Shown here in pieces: positions 50,836-59,912 of a stretch of DNA of 64,000 bases (its first letter is position 1; each line of letters begins with the position of its first letter). The translations under genes and the position numbers were made by a program. The notes under the pieces are model-generated. The model saw only the letters and a list, made by a program, of their open reading frames with translations, was not told the origin of the DNA and ran no database searches. Source of the DNA: Paenirhodobacter ferrireducens (lineage in GTDB: Bacteria; Pseudomonadota; Alphaproteobacteria; Rhodobacterales; Rhodobacteraceae). Where the stretch lies: contig NZ_SAVB01000003.1 of the NCBI RefSeq assembly GCF_004022265.1, forward strand, positions 1-64,000. Direction: 5' to 3'.

Positions 50836-52143
50836 CTAGAATCCCAATCTATCGCGCAGGCTGTACCAGCCCATGCCGAGTGCGAGGAGCGGGAAGCGCA
50901 GGTGGCTGCCACCCGGGAAGATATGGGCGGGCAGTGTCGCCATCACGTCGAAACCGTCGCCGGTCGCCGTCACCGCCTCGGCCATCAGCTTGCCGGCATG
51001 GGTGGCGAGCGCCACGCCATGGCCCGAGAAGCCCGAGGCGGAAAGACAGTTCAGATGCGGACGGCGGAAGCAGGGCATCCGGTTCACGGTGATCGCCAGC
51101 GTGCCGCCCCAGGCATGGGTGATCTTCACGCCCTTCAGCTGCGGGTAGACCTGTTCGAGCGGCTTGCGCACCAGTGCGGCGATGTCGCGCGGAAAACGAT
51201 AGCTGACCGTCTCGCCGCCGCCGAAGAGCAGCCGGTCCTCGTGTGCGCGCCAGTAGTTCACCACGAATTTCGTGTCATGCGCGGCGATGTTCTCGGTCAG
51301 CACCTCGCGCAGCCGGGGGCCGAGCGGTTCGGTGGCGACGATGTAATTGTTGATCGGCATCACGCGCGCGGCGATCTTCGGCTCGAGATGGTCGAGATAG
51401 CCGTTCGCGGCGAGGATCACGTGGTCACAGCTGACCTCGCCTGCCGCGGTGATCACCCGGCTCGTCTCGCCGGCGTGATGGGCGTGGCGGATCTTCGTCA
51501 CCGCCGAGCGCTCGAAGATCTGCGCGCCCGCGGCCTCGGCCAGCCGGGCGATGCCAAGTGCGAGGTTCAGCGGATGCACATGCCCCGCGCCGCGGTCGAT
51601 GTCGCCGCCGACATAGAGCGGCGAGGGGATCAGCGCGGCCAGCCCGTCGCGGTCAAGCGGCGTGATCGCGTCATAGCCGTACTGGGTGGCGAGGTGCTCG
51701 GCCATGTGATGGGCGTGGGTGACCTCGCGCTCGTGTAGCGCGCAATGGGCGATGCCGCGATGGGTGGGCACGCCCGCCTCGGCGGCGAGCGCATAGGTCA
51801 GCGCCTTCGCCTCCTCGGCCATGTCCCACATCCGCCGCGCCGCGGGCTTGCCGGCCATATGCTCGAGGTCGGGCATCTCGAGCCGCTGGCCCGAGCCGAT
51901 CTGCCCGCCGTTGCGGCCCGAGGCGCCAAAGCCCGCGCGATGCGCCTCGAGCACGACGACGCGGCGCCCCGCGCGGGCCAGATGCAGCGCCGCCGACAGC
52001 CCGGTATATCCCGCACCGACCACCGCGACATCGGCACGGATCGCGCCCGCAAGGGCGGGGCGGTCCGGAGCCGGATCGCGGCTCGCGGCATAGAAGCTTT
52101 GCGGGAATTCCCCGGGACGGTCGTTGGCGAAGAGAAGGTTCAT
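50836..52143 (-). CDS. FAD-dependent amine/amino acid oxidoreductase, PuuB (DAO) type
   Basis: A 435-aa flavoprotein of the D-amino-acid-oxidase superfamily. It has AVVGAGYTGLSAALHLARAGRRVVVLEA (FAD fold, about 33-60), FGASGRNGGQIGSG (signature of gamma-glutamylputrescine oxidase-like proteins), and RLLFGGGETVSYRFPRD near the C-terminal FAD contact. By analogy with Puu pathways it would oxidise a gamma-glutamylated amine to an aldehyde. Its start overlaps the glutamine synthetase-like gene's stop (ATGA), indicating coupling. Substrate is inferred from context. Confidence 0.87.
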   Translation of the reverse strand: MNLLFANDRPGEFPQSFYAASRDPAPDRPALAGAIRADVAVVGAGYTGLSAALHLARAGRRVVVLEAHRAGFGASGRNGGQIGSGQRLEMPDLEHMAGKPAARRMWDMAEEAKALTYALAAEAGVPTHRGIAHCALHEREVTHAHHMAEHLATQYGYDAITPLDRDGLAALIPSPLYVGGDIDRGAGHVHPLNLALGIARLAEAAGAQIFERSAVTKIRHAHHAGETSRVITAAGEVSCDHVILAANGYLDHLEPKIAARVMPINNYIVATEPLGPRLREVLTENIAAHDTKFVVNYWRAHEDRLLFGGGETVSYRFPRDIAALVRKPLEQVYPQLKGVKITHAWGGTLAITVNRMPCFRRPHLNCLSASGFSGHGVALATHAGKLMAEAVTATGDGFDVMATLPAHIFPGGSHLRFPLLALGMGWYSLRDRLGF

Positions 52144-53495
52144 ACGTTCAGCAGCAGATGTTCCCGCTCCCAGGGCGAGATCACCTGCAGAAACTCCTTG
52201 TATTCGTTGCGTTTCACCGCCTCGTAGACGGTGCAGAACTCGACCCCCAGCACCTCGCGCACCGGCGCGGAATCGGAGAACAGATCCAGCGCGTCACCGA
52301 GGTTGTAGGGCAGGTCGGTCTCGTTCATGTAGGCGTCGCCGATGCACTCGGGGCGCGGCATCTTCTGTTCCTTGAGGCCCAGATAGACACAGGCGAGCGA
52401 GGCCGCGAGGCCGAGATAGGGGTTGCAGTCCATCCCGGCGAGGCGGTTCTCGATACGCCGGCCGGCGGGTTCCGAGATCGGCACGCGCAGCCCGGTAGTG
52501 CGGTTGTCGCGACCCCATTCGAGGTTGATCGGTGCGGCGAAGTCCGGCACGTAACGGCGATAGCTGTTCACATAGGGCGCAAGCAGCGCGATCACCGCGG
52601 GCAGGTGGTTCTGCAGCCCGGCGATGGCATACATGAACTGGATGCTCTCGCTGCCGTCGGCTTCCGAGAAGATGTTCTCGCCGGTCTTCACGTCGACCAC
52701 CGACTGGTGGATGTGCATCGCCGAGCCCGGCTCGCCCTCGATCGGTTTCGCCATGAAGGTGGCGAAGCAGTCGTGGCGCAGCGCGGCCTCGCGGATCTGC
52801 CGCTTGAAGAAGAAGATCTGGTCGGCCAGATGCACCGCATCGCCATGGGCGAGGTTGATCTCGACCTGACCGGCGCCGCCTTCCTGCAAGATGCCGTCGA
52901 TCTCGAAGCCCTGCGCCTCGGCGAAGTCATAGATGTCGTCGATCACCTTGCCGTATTCGTCGACGGCCGACATCGAATAGGCCTGCTTGCCCGCGGCGCG
53001 CCGGCCCGAGCGGCCCATCGGCGGGATGATCGGCTGGTTCGGGTCGAGGTTGCGCGCGACGAGGAAGAATTCCATCTCGGGCGCGATCACCGGCTTCCAG
53101 CCCTCGGCCTCGTAGAGGGCAAGGATGCGCTTGAGCAGGTTGCGTGGCGCGGTCGGCACCGGGTTGCCCTGCTGGTCCTCGACATTGTGGATGATCTGCA
53201 AGGTCACGTCGGCGGTCCAGGGCGCGGCGGTGGCGGTGCTCCAGTCCGGCGTCAGGATCATGTCGGGCTCGGTGAAGGCGCCCATCGGGTTGTCGACCCA
53301 TTCGCCGGTGATCGACTGCAGGAAGATCGAGTTCGGCAGGAAGAAGCGGTCCTGATGCACGAATTTCGAGGCCGGCATCGCCTTGCCGCGGGCGACGCCC
53401 GCGATGTCTGCGACGATGCACTCGACCTCGTCGAGGCGCCGCCCGGCGATGTAGTTGCGCGCGGCCTGCGGGATCAGATCGGTCCAGTCTGACAT
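52140..53495 (-). CDS. Glutamine synthetase-like gamma-glutamylamide ligase (PuuA type), copy 1
   Basis: A 451-aa protein of the GlnA fold. Catalytic elements are present: EMEFFLVARN, GGAGQVEINLAHGD (metal-binding Glu), GSAMHIHQSV (His), WGRDNRTTGLRVP and RRIENRLAGMDCNPYLGLA. The adenylylation Tyr motif of true GlnA is not evident. Such enzymes attach glutamate to amines (putrescine, ethanolamine, isopropylamine, methylamine). ATG 53495 follows the amidotransferase gene by 17 bases. A second, divergent copy lies at 54325. True ammonium-assimilating activity is unlikely given the context. Confidence 0.88.
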   Translation of the reverse strand: MSDWTDLIPQAARNYIAGRRLDEVECIVADIAGVARGKAMPASKFVHQDRFFLPNSIFLQSITGEWVDNPMGAFTEPDMILTPDWSTATAAPWTADVTLQIIHNVEDQQGNPVPTAPRNLLKRILALYEAEGWKPVIAPEMEFFLVARNLDPNQPIIPPMGRSGRRAAGKQAYSMSAVDEYGKVIDDIYDFAEAQGFEIDGILQEGGAGQVEINLAHGDAVHLADQIFFFKRQIREAALRHDCFATFMAKPIEGEPGSAMHIHQSVVDVKTGENIFSEADGSESIQFMYAIAGLQNHLPAVIALLAPYVNSYRRYVPDFAAPINLEWGRDNRTTGLRVPISEPAGRRIENRLAGMDCNPYLGLAASLACVYLGLKEQKMPRPECIGDAYMNETDLPYNLGDALDLFSDSAPVREVLGVEFCTVYEAVKRNEYKEFLQVISPWEREHLLLNV

Positions 53496-53512
53496 GATGT
53501 GCCTTTCGGGGC

Positions 53513-54193
53513 TCAGGCCCGGGGTTTGAGGAAGAAGGCGGCGATCCGGTCGGCAAGTGTGCCGGACTGGTTCGGCGCGCCGAGCCGGGCACGGGCGGCC
53601 GCGAGCCGGTCGTCGGGCACCACGCCGGTGCCGCGGGTGTCGATCAGCCCCTTGATGAAGCTGTCGGGGAACTCGGGGTGGGGCTGCACGGTGAAGGCGG
53701 TGTCGCCGTAGACGAGGGCGGCATTCTCGCAAAAGGCGTTGCCGCCCACCACCTCGGCGCCCTCGGGGCGCTTCGTCACCTGATCCTGGTGCCAGGCGTT
53801 CAGCGTCACCGTCTCGCCGCCGAAATCATAGTCCTGCGGCCCGACGGCCCAGCCCCCGGCGAATTTCTCGACGGTGCCGCCCATGGCCTGGGCGATGATC
53901 TGATGACCGAAGCAGACACCCACCAGCGGCACCTTCGCCGCGATCACCTTGCGGATGAAGGCCTCGAGCGGCTTGATGAACGGGTGGTCCTCGTAGGCGC
54001 CGAAGCGCGAGCCGGTGATCAGCCAGCCCTCGCAGTCATGGACGTCGGCGGGGAAGTCCATGTCCTTCACCCGATAGGTGCGGAAGGTGAAACCGCGCCC
54101 GGCGAGCAGGGTTTCGAACATGTCGGGATAGTCGCCGGAGTCCGCCCGAAGGATGTCGGGGGATTCGCCGGTTTGCAGGATGCCGATCAGCAT
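53513..54193 (-). CDS. Class I glutamine amidotransferase-like hydrolase
   Basis: A 226-aa protein with the full amidotransferase triad: Cys in GVCFGHQI (about residue 95), and His and Glu in VQPHPEF (about 170). Stand-alone GATase-1 proteins beside GS-like ligases act as gamma-glutamyl hydrolases, e.g. PuuD, or as TdnT-type partners in aniline catabolism. Sitting between the two ligases, it probably releases glutamate from the oxidised product or assists ligation. There is no signal peptide, so it is cytosolic. Confidence 0.87.
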   Translation of the reverse strand: MLIGILQTGESPDILRADSGDYPDMFETLLAGRGFTFRTYRVKDMDFPADVHDCEGWLITGSRFGAYEDHPFIKPLEAFIRKVIAAKVPLVGVCFGHQIIAQAMGGTVEKFAGGWAVGPQDYDFGGETVTLNAWHQDQVTKRPEGAEVVGGNAFCENAALVYGDTAFTVQPHPEFPDSFIKGLIDTRGTGVVPDDRLAAARARLGAPNQSGTLADRIAAFFLKPRA

Positions 54194-54324
54194 GGAAGTC
54201 TCGTGCAGTTGGGTCGGGCAAGCCTAGCCCTCCGCCCCGAAGCGGGCAAGGGGGCCGGCAGGGGCGGCGGACGGGCCGTTTGCGCATGGGCGGTGGCCCT
54301 TTGCACATGGCACGCCCGGCCTTT

Positions 54325-55656
54325 TCAGACGGTGTCGAGGTAGAGCTCGGTCTGTTCCTGTTCGGACAGCTCGGCCATGTAATGCACCTCCTGACGCTTG
54401 GTCATCAGGAAGTTCTCGACCAGTTCCTCGTCGAAGATGCGCCGGATCAGCGGGTCTTCGGCGAAGGTGTTGATCGCGAGGTTCCAGGTCGCGGGCAGCT
54501 GCGGCAGGCTTTGCGCATAGGCGTTGCCGATGATCGGATCGTCGGGGACCAGGCCGTCCTCGAGCCCGACCAGCGCCGCGCCGAGAACCGCGGCGATGCT
54601 GAGATAGGGGTTCACGTCGCCACCCGCCACGCGATGCTCGATCCGCCGCGCCGCCGGGCCCGAGGCCGGGATCCGCAGCGCCGCGGTGCGGTTCTCATAG
54701 GCCCAGCCGATGCCGGTGGGCGCATGGGCGTTCGGCACGAGGCGCTCGAAGCTGTTCGCATGTGGCGCGAAGATCAGGGTCGAGCCGGGCAGGGCGGCGA
54801 GGCAGCCCGCGACCGCGGCGCGCATCGCCCCCGATCCCTTCTCGCTGCCGTCGTTGAAGATGTTGCGCCCCGCCTCGTCGAGGATCGAGAAATGCATGTG
54901 CATGCCGTTGCCCGACCACAGCGAATAGGGTTTCGCCATGAACGAGGCGGCAAAGCCGTGGCTGCGCGCCAGCCCCTTCACCAGCATCTTGAAGGCCCAG
55001 GTGTCATCGGCTGCCTTCAGCGCGTCCGGCTGGTGCATCAGGTTGATCTCGAACTGCCCCGGCCCGGCCTCGGAGATCGCGGTGTCGGCGGGAATGTCCA
55101 TCGCCTCGCAGGCGTCATAGAGCGCGCTGAAGAAGGCGTCGAAGGCATCGAGCGCGCGCAAGGACAGCGTTTCGCCGCCGGTGCGCCGCTTGCCCGAGCG
55201 GGGCGAGGGCGGCACCCGCAGGGTCTTGCCGCTGTCGTCGATCAGGAAGAATTCGAGCTCGGTCGCCACCACGGGTGTCAGGCCGCGCGCCTTGTAGCGG
55301 TCGACGACACGGGCCAGCGCCTGACGCGGATCGCCCGCATAGGGCCGGCCGTCCATGTGGAACATCCAGATCGGCAGAAGCGCGGTCGGCGAGGCGAGCC
55401 AGGGCATCGGCATGAAGCCCCGCTCGGTCGGGCGCAGCAGCCCGTCGCAATCGCCGGTCTCGAAGACGAGCGGGCTGTCCTCGATGTCTTCGCCCCAGAT
55501 GTCGAGGTTCATCACCGAGAAGGGAAACCGCGTCCCCTCGGTGAAGACCTTATCGGCGAACCTTGCGGGGATGCGCTTGCCCCGCGCCACCCCGTTCAGG
55601 TCCGCCGCTGCCACGCGAATGGTGCGCACTTCGGGGTGTTCTCTGAGCCAGTCCAT
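54325..55656 (-). CDS. Glutamine synthetase-like gamma-glutamylamide ligase (PuuA type), copy 2
   Basis: A 443-aa GlnA-fold protein, clearly diverged from the copy at 52140. It has ELEFFLIDDS, EAGPGQFEINLMHQPD, GNGMHMHFSILDE, YENRTAALRIP and RRIEHRVAGGDVNPYLSIA. Active-site metals and ATP contacts are retained, and the adenylylation site is not evident. Two such ligases in one cluster imply two amine substrates or a heteromeric enzyme. It begins 4 bases after the ABC permease stop, so it shares the transporter's transcript. Confidence 0.88.
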   Translation of the reverse strand: MDWLREHPEVRTIRVAAADLNGVARGKRIPARFADKVFTEGTRFPFSVMNLDIWGEDIEDSPLVFETGDCDGLLRPTERGFMPMPWLASPTALLPIWMFHMDGRPYAGDPRQALARVVDRYKARGLTPVVATELEFFLIDDSGKTLRVPPSPRSGKRRTGGETLSLRALDAFDAFFSALYDACEAMDIPADTAISEAGPGQFEINLMHQPDALKAADDTWAFKMLVKGLARSHGFAASFMAKPYSLWSGNGMHMHFSILDEAGRNIFNDGSEKGSGAMRAAVAGCLAALPGSTLIFAPHANSFERLVPNAHAPTGIGWAYENRTAALRIPASGPAARRIEHRVAGGDVNPYLSIAAVLGAALVGLEDGLVPDDPIIGNAYAQSLPQLPATWNLAINTFAEDPLIRRIFDEELVENFLMTKRQEVHYMAELSEQEQTELYLDTV

Positions 55657-55660
55657 GTCC

Positions 55661-56494
55661 TCACCTGATGATTTGCGGCCTGATCCTCAGTTTCGGGCGG
55701 ATCGCGCCCGGCAGATGCCGGTTCAGGCGGCGGTTGATCCCTCCGAACAGCGCGATCAGGGTGACGGTCAGACAGACGAAGTAGAACGCCGCGATCGGGT
55801 AGGGGACGAAGGGGTTGAAAGTCTTGTCCGCGAAGAATTTCGCGTAATAGAGCGCGTCTCCACGCTGCTGGAACGCCGGGAAGCCCGAGAAGAAGACGAG
55901 CGTCGTGGCGTGGAACAGGAAGATCGCCTCGTTGGTGTAGGCGGGCCAGGCCAGACGCAGCGTGGTTGGCCAGACGATGCGGCGGAACTTGGTCCAGCCG
56001 GTCATGCCATAGGCGTCGGCGGCCTCGAGATCGCCCTTCGGGACCGCCCGCAGTGCGCCATAGAAGATCTCGGCGGAATAGGCAGAGGTGTTGAGGAACA
56101 GCACGAAGAGCGCGCCGGCCCAGGCCGAGGTCATCCAGTCGGTGGGGATCAGCAGCCCCCACAGGTCGATGCCGGTGCGCGGCAGCATCACCAGCGCCTC
56201 ATAGGCGATGAAGAACTGGATGAAGAGCGGCGAGCCGCGGAAGACGAAGATGAACCACTCGGCGGGCTTGCGCAGCCAGCGGTTCGGGCTGGCCTTCGCG
56301 AGGGCGAGCGCGGTGGCGAAGAAGAAGCCGAAGGCAAGGGCGAAGACACCGAAGTAGATGTTCCAGATCAGCCCCGAGCCGATCAGGGTGAACTGGTCGC
56401 ACAGGGTGAAATCGCCGCGCGGCAGCAACCGCTCGCCAAAGCCGAGCGAGCGCAGGCCGTAATCGGAGATCGTCTGCAGGCAGGAGGAACTCAT
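55661..56494 (-). CDS. Polar amino acid-type ABC transporter permease (HisM/ArtM-like)
   Basis: A 277-aa inner-membrane permease with five to six helices and the EAA loop AEIFYGALRAVPKGDLEAADAYGMTGW in its expected place, contacting the ATPase. FVFRGSPLFIQFFIAY is the family's N-terminal signature (R-G-T/S-P). Start ATG 56494 overlaps the partner permease stop (ATGA). It forms a heterodimer with the 56491-57372 product. Confidence 0.93.
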   Translation of the reverse strand: MSSSCLQTISDYGLRSLGFGERLLPRGDFTLCDQFTLIGSGLIWNIYFGVFALAFGFFFATALALAKASPNRWLRKPAEWFIFVFRGSPLFIQFFIAYEALVMLPRTGIDLWGLLIPTDWMTSAWAGALFVLFLNTSAYSAEIFYGALRAVPKGDLEAADAYGMTGWTKFRRIVWPTTLRLAWPAYTNEAIFLFHATTLVFFSGFPAFQQRGDALYYAKFFADKTFNPFVPYPIAAFYFVCLTVTLIALFGGINRRLNRHLPGAIRPKLRIRPQIIR

Positions 56495-57372
56495 GCGCCG
56501 GCCTTTCGCATCGCTTCGCCCGCCATCGTCGCCTGGCCCCGCGCGAGCCGCGTCGCGAGCCGGCCGAGCACGATTTCCGAGACCCGGGTCATGCCGAGAT
56601 AGAAGGCAAGCAGCAGCAGGAAATACCACAGCCGCCAGTCGGGGTGCGGGAAGTCATAGATCTGCGATTTCGTCGCGCCGAGTTCGCGCGCCCAGTAGAC
56701 GATATCCTCGACGCCGAGCAGGAACAGCAGCGGCGTCGCCTTGATCAGGATCATCCACAGGTTCGACAGCCCGGGCAGCGCATAGGTCCACATCTGCGGG
56801 ATCAGGATGCGCCGGCGCACCTGCGCGGGCGTCATGCCATAGGCCTCGGCGGTCTCGAGCTGGGCCCGCGGTACTGCCCGCATCGCGCCGTAGATCACAT
56901 TCGCCGCGAAGGCGCCGAAGACGATGGCGAAGGCCACCACGGCAAGCGCGAAGCCATAGACCTCGTGATAGATCTGCGGCGCGGAATTCAGCGGCAGCTT
57001 CGCCGCGGGGCAGACGAGGAAGTCGTTACCCTGCCGGATCGGCGCGGTCCAGTCCGGGCAGAGGATCTTGTGGCGGAGGTATTCCAGCCCCTGGTCCATC
57101 GCCACCGGCACGAACAGGAAGAAGATGATGTCGGGAATGCCGCGCACCATCGAGGTGTAGCCCTTGCCGAACCAGCGCAGCGGCGCGATGTGGGAGCGCG
57201 CGGCGAGCGCGCCGCCAAAGCCGAAGGCCAGCGCCACCGGCGCCACCACCAGCATCAGCGCGATCACCACGAGGAACGAGCCGTAGAACAGCAGGTGCTT
57301 GCCTGAACTCAGGTAGCACAGCATCCAGGCGAGGCCGTCGAGGGCCTTCGGGTCGGCGCAGCTTGCGAACAT
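56491..57372 (-). CDS. Polar amino acid-type ABC transporter permease (HisQ/ArtQ-like)
   Basis: A 293-aa permease: FYGSFLVVIALMLVVAPVALAFGFG, then YTSMVRGIPDIIFFLFVPV (R-G-I-P signature) and the EAA loop NVIYGAMRAVPRAQLETAEAYGM. A larger loop (WTAPIRQGNDFLVCPAAKL) between helices is a feature of this subtype. It is located 55 bases after the solute-binding protein gene. Confidence 0.93.
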   Translation of the reverse strand: MFASCADPKALDGLAWMLCYLSSGKHLLFYGSFLVVIALMLVVAPVALAFGFGGALAARSHIAPLRWFGKGYTSMVRGIPDIIFFLFVPVAMDQGLEYLRHKILCPDWTAPIRQGNDFLVCPAAKLPLNSAPQIYHEVYGFALAVVAFAIVFGAFAANVIYGAMRAVPRAQLETAEAYGMTPAQVRRRILIPQMWTYALPGLSNLWMILIKATPLLFLLGVEDIVYWARELGATKSQIYDFPHPDWRLWYFLLLLAFYLGMTRVSEIVLGRLATRLARGQATMAGEAMRKAGA

Positions 57373-57427
57373 GGAACCTGTCAGGAAGGGGCGGGTGCCG
57401 ACCGTGTGACGGCCCCCGCCGGGGGGA

Positions 57428-58153
57428 TCAGAAGGTCAGGGCGTCGTCGCCGAACCATTTCTTGATCATCGCGTTGAGCGAGCCGTCGGCCTTCATCGCG
57501 GTGATGACGGCGTTGAACTTCTCCTTCAGCGCGGTGTCGGACTTGCGCAGGCCCATGCCGATACCTTCGCCCAGCGGGATGTCCTCGCCGGTCCAGACGA
57601 GGGCGCCGCCCTGATCGGCGGTGAAGGGCGCGAGCGCGTCCTTGTCGGCGAAGACCGCGTCGGCCTCGCCGTTCTTCACCGCGGCGACGGTGTCGTCGAG
57701 GGTGGCGAATTCCAGCAGCGTCGCGCCCGATTTCGCGACGTAATCGGCCTGGATCGTGCCGACCTGCGCCGCGACCACACCCTTGAGGTCGGCGCCGTCC
57801 TTCAGCGCGGCATAGGCCGAGGCCGCCGGCGGGTAATAGGCTTCGGTGAAGTCGATGGTCTGCTTGCGCTCGTCGGTGATGCTCATGCCGGCCATGATCG
57901 TGTCATAGTTGCCGCCGAGCAGGTTCGGAATGATGCTGTCCCATTCGTTCGTCACCCAGGTGCACTTGACCTCGGCCTTGGTGCAGAGCGTGTCGCCGAG
58001 TTCGCGTTCGAAGCCGTCGACCTCGCCCTTGTCGTTGATGAAGTTAAAGGGCGGGTAGGCGCCTTCGGTGCCCATGCGCACGACATCCTCGGCGCTGGCA
58101 AACCCGGTCGACAGCGCCAGCGCGGCAGCGGCGGTCAGGATCAGCTTCTTCAT
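57428..58153 (-). CDS. Periplasmic amino acid/amine-binding protein of the ABC transporter
   Basis: A 241-aa family 3 solute-binding protein. A signal peptide (KKLILTAAAALALSTGFASA, cut before EDVVRMG) is followed by GTEGAYPPFNFINDKGEVDGFE, AGMSITDERKQTIDFTEAYY and ALKDGADLKGVVAAQVGT, all typical of HisJ/ArgT-like proteins. Acidic residues are well placed for a cationic ligand (lysine, arginine, ornithine, or a diamine). Four genes of the transporter are contiguous with the gamma-glutamylation enzymes, suggesting that ligand uptake feeds that pathway. Confidence 0.92.
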   Translation of the reverse strand: MKKLILTAAAALALSTGFASAEDVVRMGTEGAYPPFNFINDKGEVDGFERELGDTLCTKAEVKCTWVTNEWDSIIPNLLGGNYDTIMAGMSITDERKQTIDFTEAYYPPAASAYAALKDGADLKGVVAAQVGTIQADYVAKSGATLLEFATLDDTVAAVKNGEADAVFADKDALAPFTADQGGALVWTGEDIPLGEGIGMGLRKSDTALKEKFNAVITAMKADGSLNAMIKKWFGDDALTF

Positions 58154-58202
58154 GTGTTTCCCCTGTGCAGTGTTTGCAATCGTTGATTGTCTATCGTTGG
58201 CA

Positions 58203-58979
58203 TCAAGCCGGCACGCTGGCCGACAGGAACTGTTGCAGGCGCTCCGACTTCGGTGCGCCGAAAAGCTGGGCGGGCGGGCCCTCTTCCTCGATCAGGCCCT
58301 TGTGCAGGAAAATGACGTGATCCGAGACATCGGCCGCAAGGCGCATGTCATGGGTAACGAGGATCATCGTGCGGTGTTCGTTCGCCAGATCCTTGATCAC
58401 CTTCACCACCTCCTGCTGCAACTCGGGGTCGAGCGCCGAGGTGGGTTCGTCGAAGAGCAGCGCCTCGGGCTGCATGCACAGTGCGCGCGCAATCGCCGCG
58501 CGCTGCTGCTGGCCGCCCGAGAGCTGCGCCGGCCAGTTGTCGGCCTTGTCGCCGATCCCGACCTTGTCGAGCAGGCTGCGCGCCAGCGTCTCGACCTCGC
58601 GCGGATCGCGCTTCAGCACCGTCACCGGCGCCTCCATGACGTTTTGCAGGATCGTCATGTGCGACCAGAGGTTGAACTGCTGGAACACCATCGACAGGTT
58701 GGTGCGGAAGCGCGTCACCTGCGCGCGGTCGGCCGGGCGCCGCGCGAGGCCCTCGCCCGCCCATTTCACCGCCTCGCCGCGGAACAGGACCTCGCCGCGC
58801 TGGCTGTCCTCCAGCAGGTTGCAGCAGCGCAGCAGGGTGGATTTTCCCGAGCCCGAGGAGCCGATCAGCGAGATCACCTCCCCCCGGTCAGCACGGATCG
58901 AGACGCCCTTGAGCACCTCGAGCGACCCGTAGCTTTTGTGCAGGTCGCGGATTTCGATGACGGGTGCGGTCACTGTCAC
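58203..58979 (-). CDS. ABC transporter ATP-binding protein, polar amino acid type (HisP/GlnQ-like)
   Basis: A 258-aa ATPase with Walker A IGSSGSGKST, the Q-loop VFQQFNLWSHMTILQNV, the ABC signature LSGGQQQRAAIARAL, Walker B ALLFDEPTSALDP and the H-loop VTHDMRLA. The start is taken as GTG 58979 (VTVTAPVIEIRDLHKSYG) with GAGAAG before it; GTG 58973 is an alternative. The open frame to 59072 has no family similarity. It is the first gene of the transporter and gamma-glutamylation operon. Confidence 0.92.
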   Translation of the reverse strand: MTVTAPVIEIRDLHKSYGSLEVLKGVSIRADRGEVISLIGSSGSGKSTLLRCCNLLEDSQRGEVLFRGEAVKWAGEGLARRPADRAQVTRFRTNLSMVFQQFNLWSHMTILQNVMEAPVTVLKRDPREVETLARSLLDKVGIGDKADNWPAQLSGGQQQRAAIARALCMQPEALLFDEPTSALDPELQQEVVKVIKDLANEHRTMILVTHDMRLAADVSDHVIFLHKGLIEEEGPPAQLFGAPKSERLQQFLSASVPA

Positions 58980-59111
58980 TTTCGGCTTCTCTTTGTCCGG
59001 TTGGTAAAGTTGGCGCGATTCCGGGGGGGAATGCAACGGCGGAGTGACGGTTGACGCGAGGAGATGCGCCAAAAAGTCGGGCAGATGCCTCGAAACATGC
59101 AGGGCGGCGGT

Positions 59112-59555
59112 TCAGCCGCGCCGGGCTTCCACCCGCTGCCGGGCCAGCGCCGAATCGCGGTCGTTGATGCCAAGGAGGCTCGCGGTGAGGCGGATCAGCG
59201 CCTCTTCTTCGGGGGCGCGGGTGTCGTCCGACAGCGCCACGTCCCACATCGCCTCGATCACCCCGGCGCGGTCCTCATAGGCGATCTTTTCCTTCAGCGC
59301 GCGGGTGAAGCGCACGGTGTCGGGGGCTTCGGCCTCGGCCGTCTCGGCCCGCGCGCGTAGCGCGCGCGCCGCCTCGGGCCCAAGCCCGCGGCGCATCGCG
59401 AGAACGCGGTCGATCCGCATCTTCTCGCCCTCGTCATAACTGTCGTCGGCGCGGGCGAGCCGCACCAGAAGCGCCGCCAGCGCCAGCTCCGCATCTTCCG
59501 CGGTCAGCGGCGCGGGGTGGGGGGCGGCCAGAAGGGTGAGAAGTGCCTTGAACAT
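59112..59555 (-). CDS. TerB-family protein
   Basis: A 147-aa acidic all-helical protein of the TerB/DjlA-N-like fold: LALAALLVRLARADDSYDEGEKMRIDRVL, then LKEKIAYEDRAGVIEAMWDVALSDD and EEEALIRLTASLLGI. The acidic D-x-x-x-D-E-G-E segments bind metal in TerB. The name refers to tellurite resistance, but isolated copies such as this have no proven role. It is separate from the neighbouring ABC operon by about 130 bases. Confidence 0.85.
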   Translation of the reverse strand: MFKALLTLLAAPHPAPLTAEDAELALAALLVRLARADDSYDEGEKMRIDRVLAMRRGLGPEAARALRARAETAEAEAPDTVRFTRALKEKIAYEDRAGVIEAMWDVALSDDTRAPEEEALIRLTASLLGINDRDSALARQRVEARRG

Positions 59556-59597
59556 GGCCGATACTCTAACGCCTTTCGCGGCCGGGGCAAGGCGGGC

Positions 59598-59912
59598 TCA
59601 GCCGGCGTGGCCTGCGACGATCGCAAGCGAGACCGTCGCCGCGGCATCGCGCAGGGCGAGCGTCGCCTGATACCCCGGACCGTGATAGCAGGCCCGCGCC
59701 GCCGCCAGACTGGGGAAGACGACGATCACGGTTTCGGGCGCCATCTGCCCGGCCACCACCTCGGGCGCGCCGCCGAGCACGAGGAGGCGCCCGCCCGCGG
59801 CCGCGATCGGGGCAGCGGCCGCCGCGCGATAGGCGGTATAGCCCGCCCGGTCGTGCACGCGCACCTGCGCCACCCAGTACCCCTTGACCGCCGCTTCCCG
59901 GGCCTCAGCCAT
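59598..59912 (-). CDS. DUF1330 family protein, copy A
   Basis: A 104-aa dimeric alpha-beta barrel protein. It contains KGYWVAQVRVHDRAGYTAYRAAAAAPIAAAGGRLLVLGG, then VVAGQMAPETVIVVFPSLAAARACYHGPGYQ, the family pattern. Enzymatic function is unknown. It overlaps the stop of the next upstream gene, copy B, by 8 bases, and the two are tandem paralogs of clearly diverged sequence. Confidence 0.85.
   Translation of the reverse strand: MAEAREAAVKGYWVAQVRVHDRAGYTAYRAAAAAPIAAAGGRLLVLGGAPEVVAGQMAPETVIVVFPSLAAARACYHGPGYQATLALRDAAATVSLAIVAGHAG

Noticed and set aside
59112-59555. Tellurite-resistance locus
   Set aside because: Only one TerB-fold protein is present. None of the other ter genes is nearby, so a resistance role is not supported.
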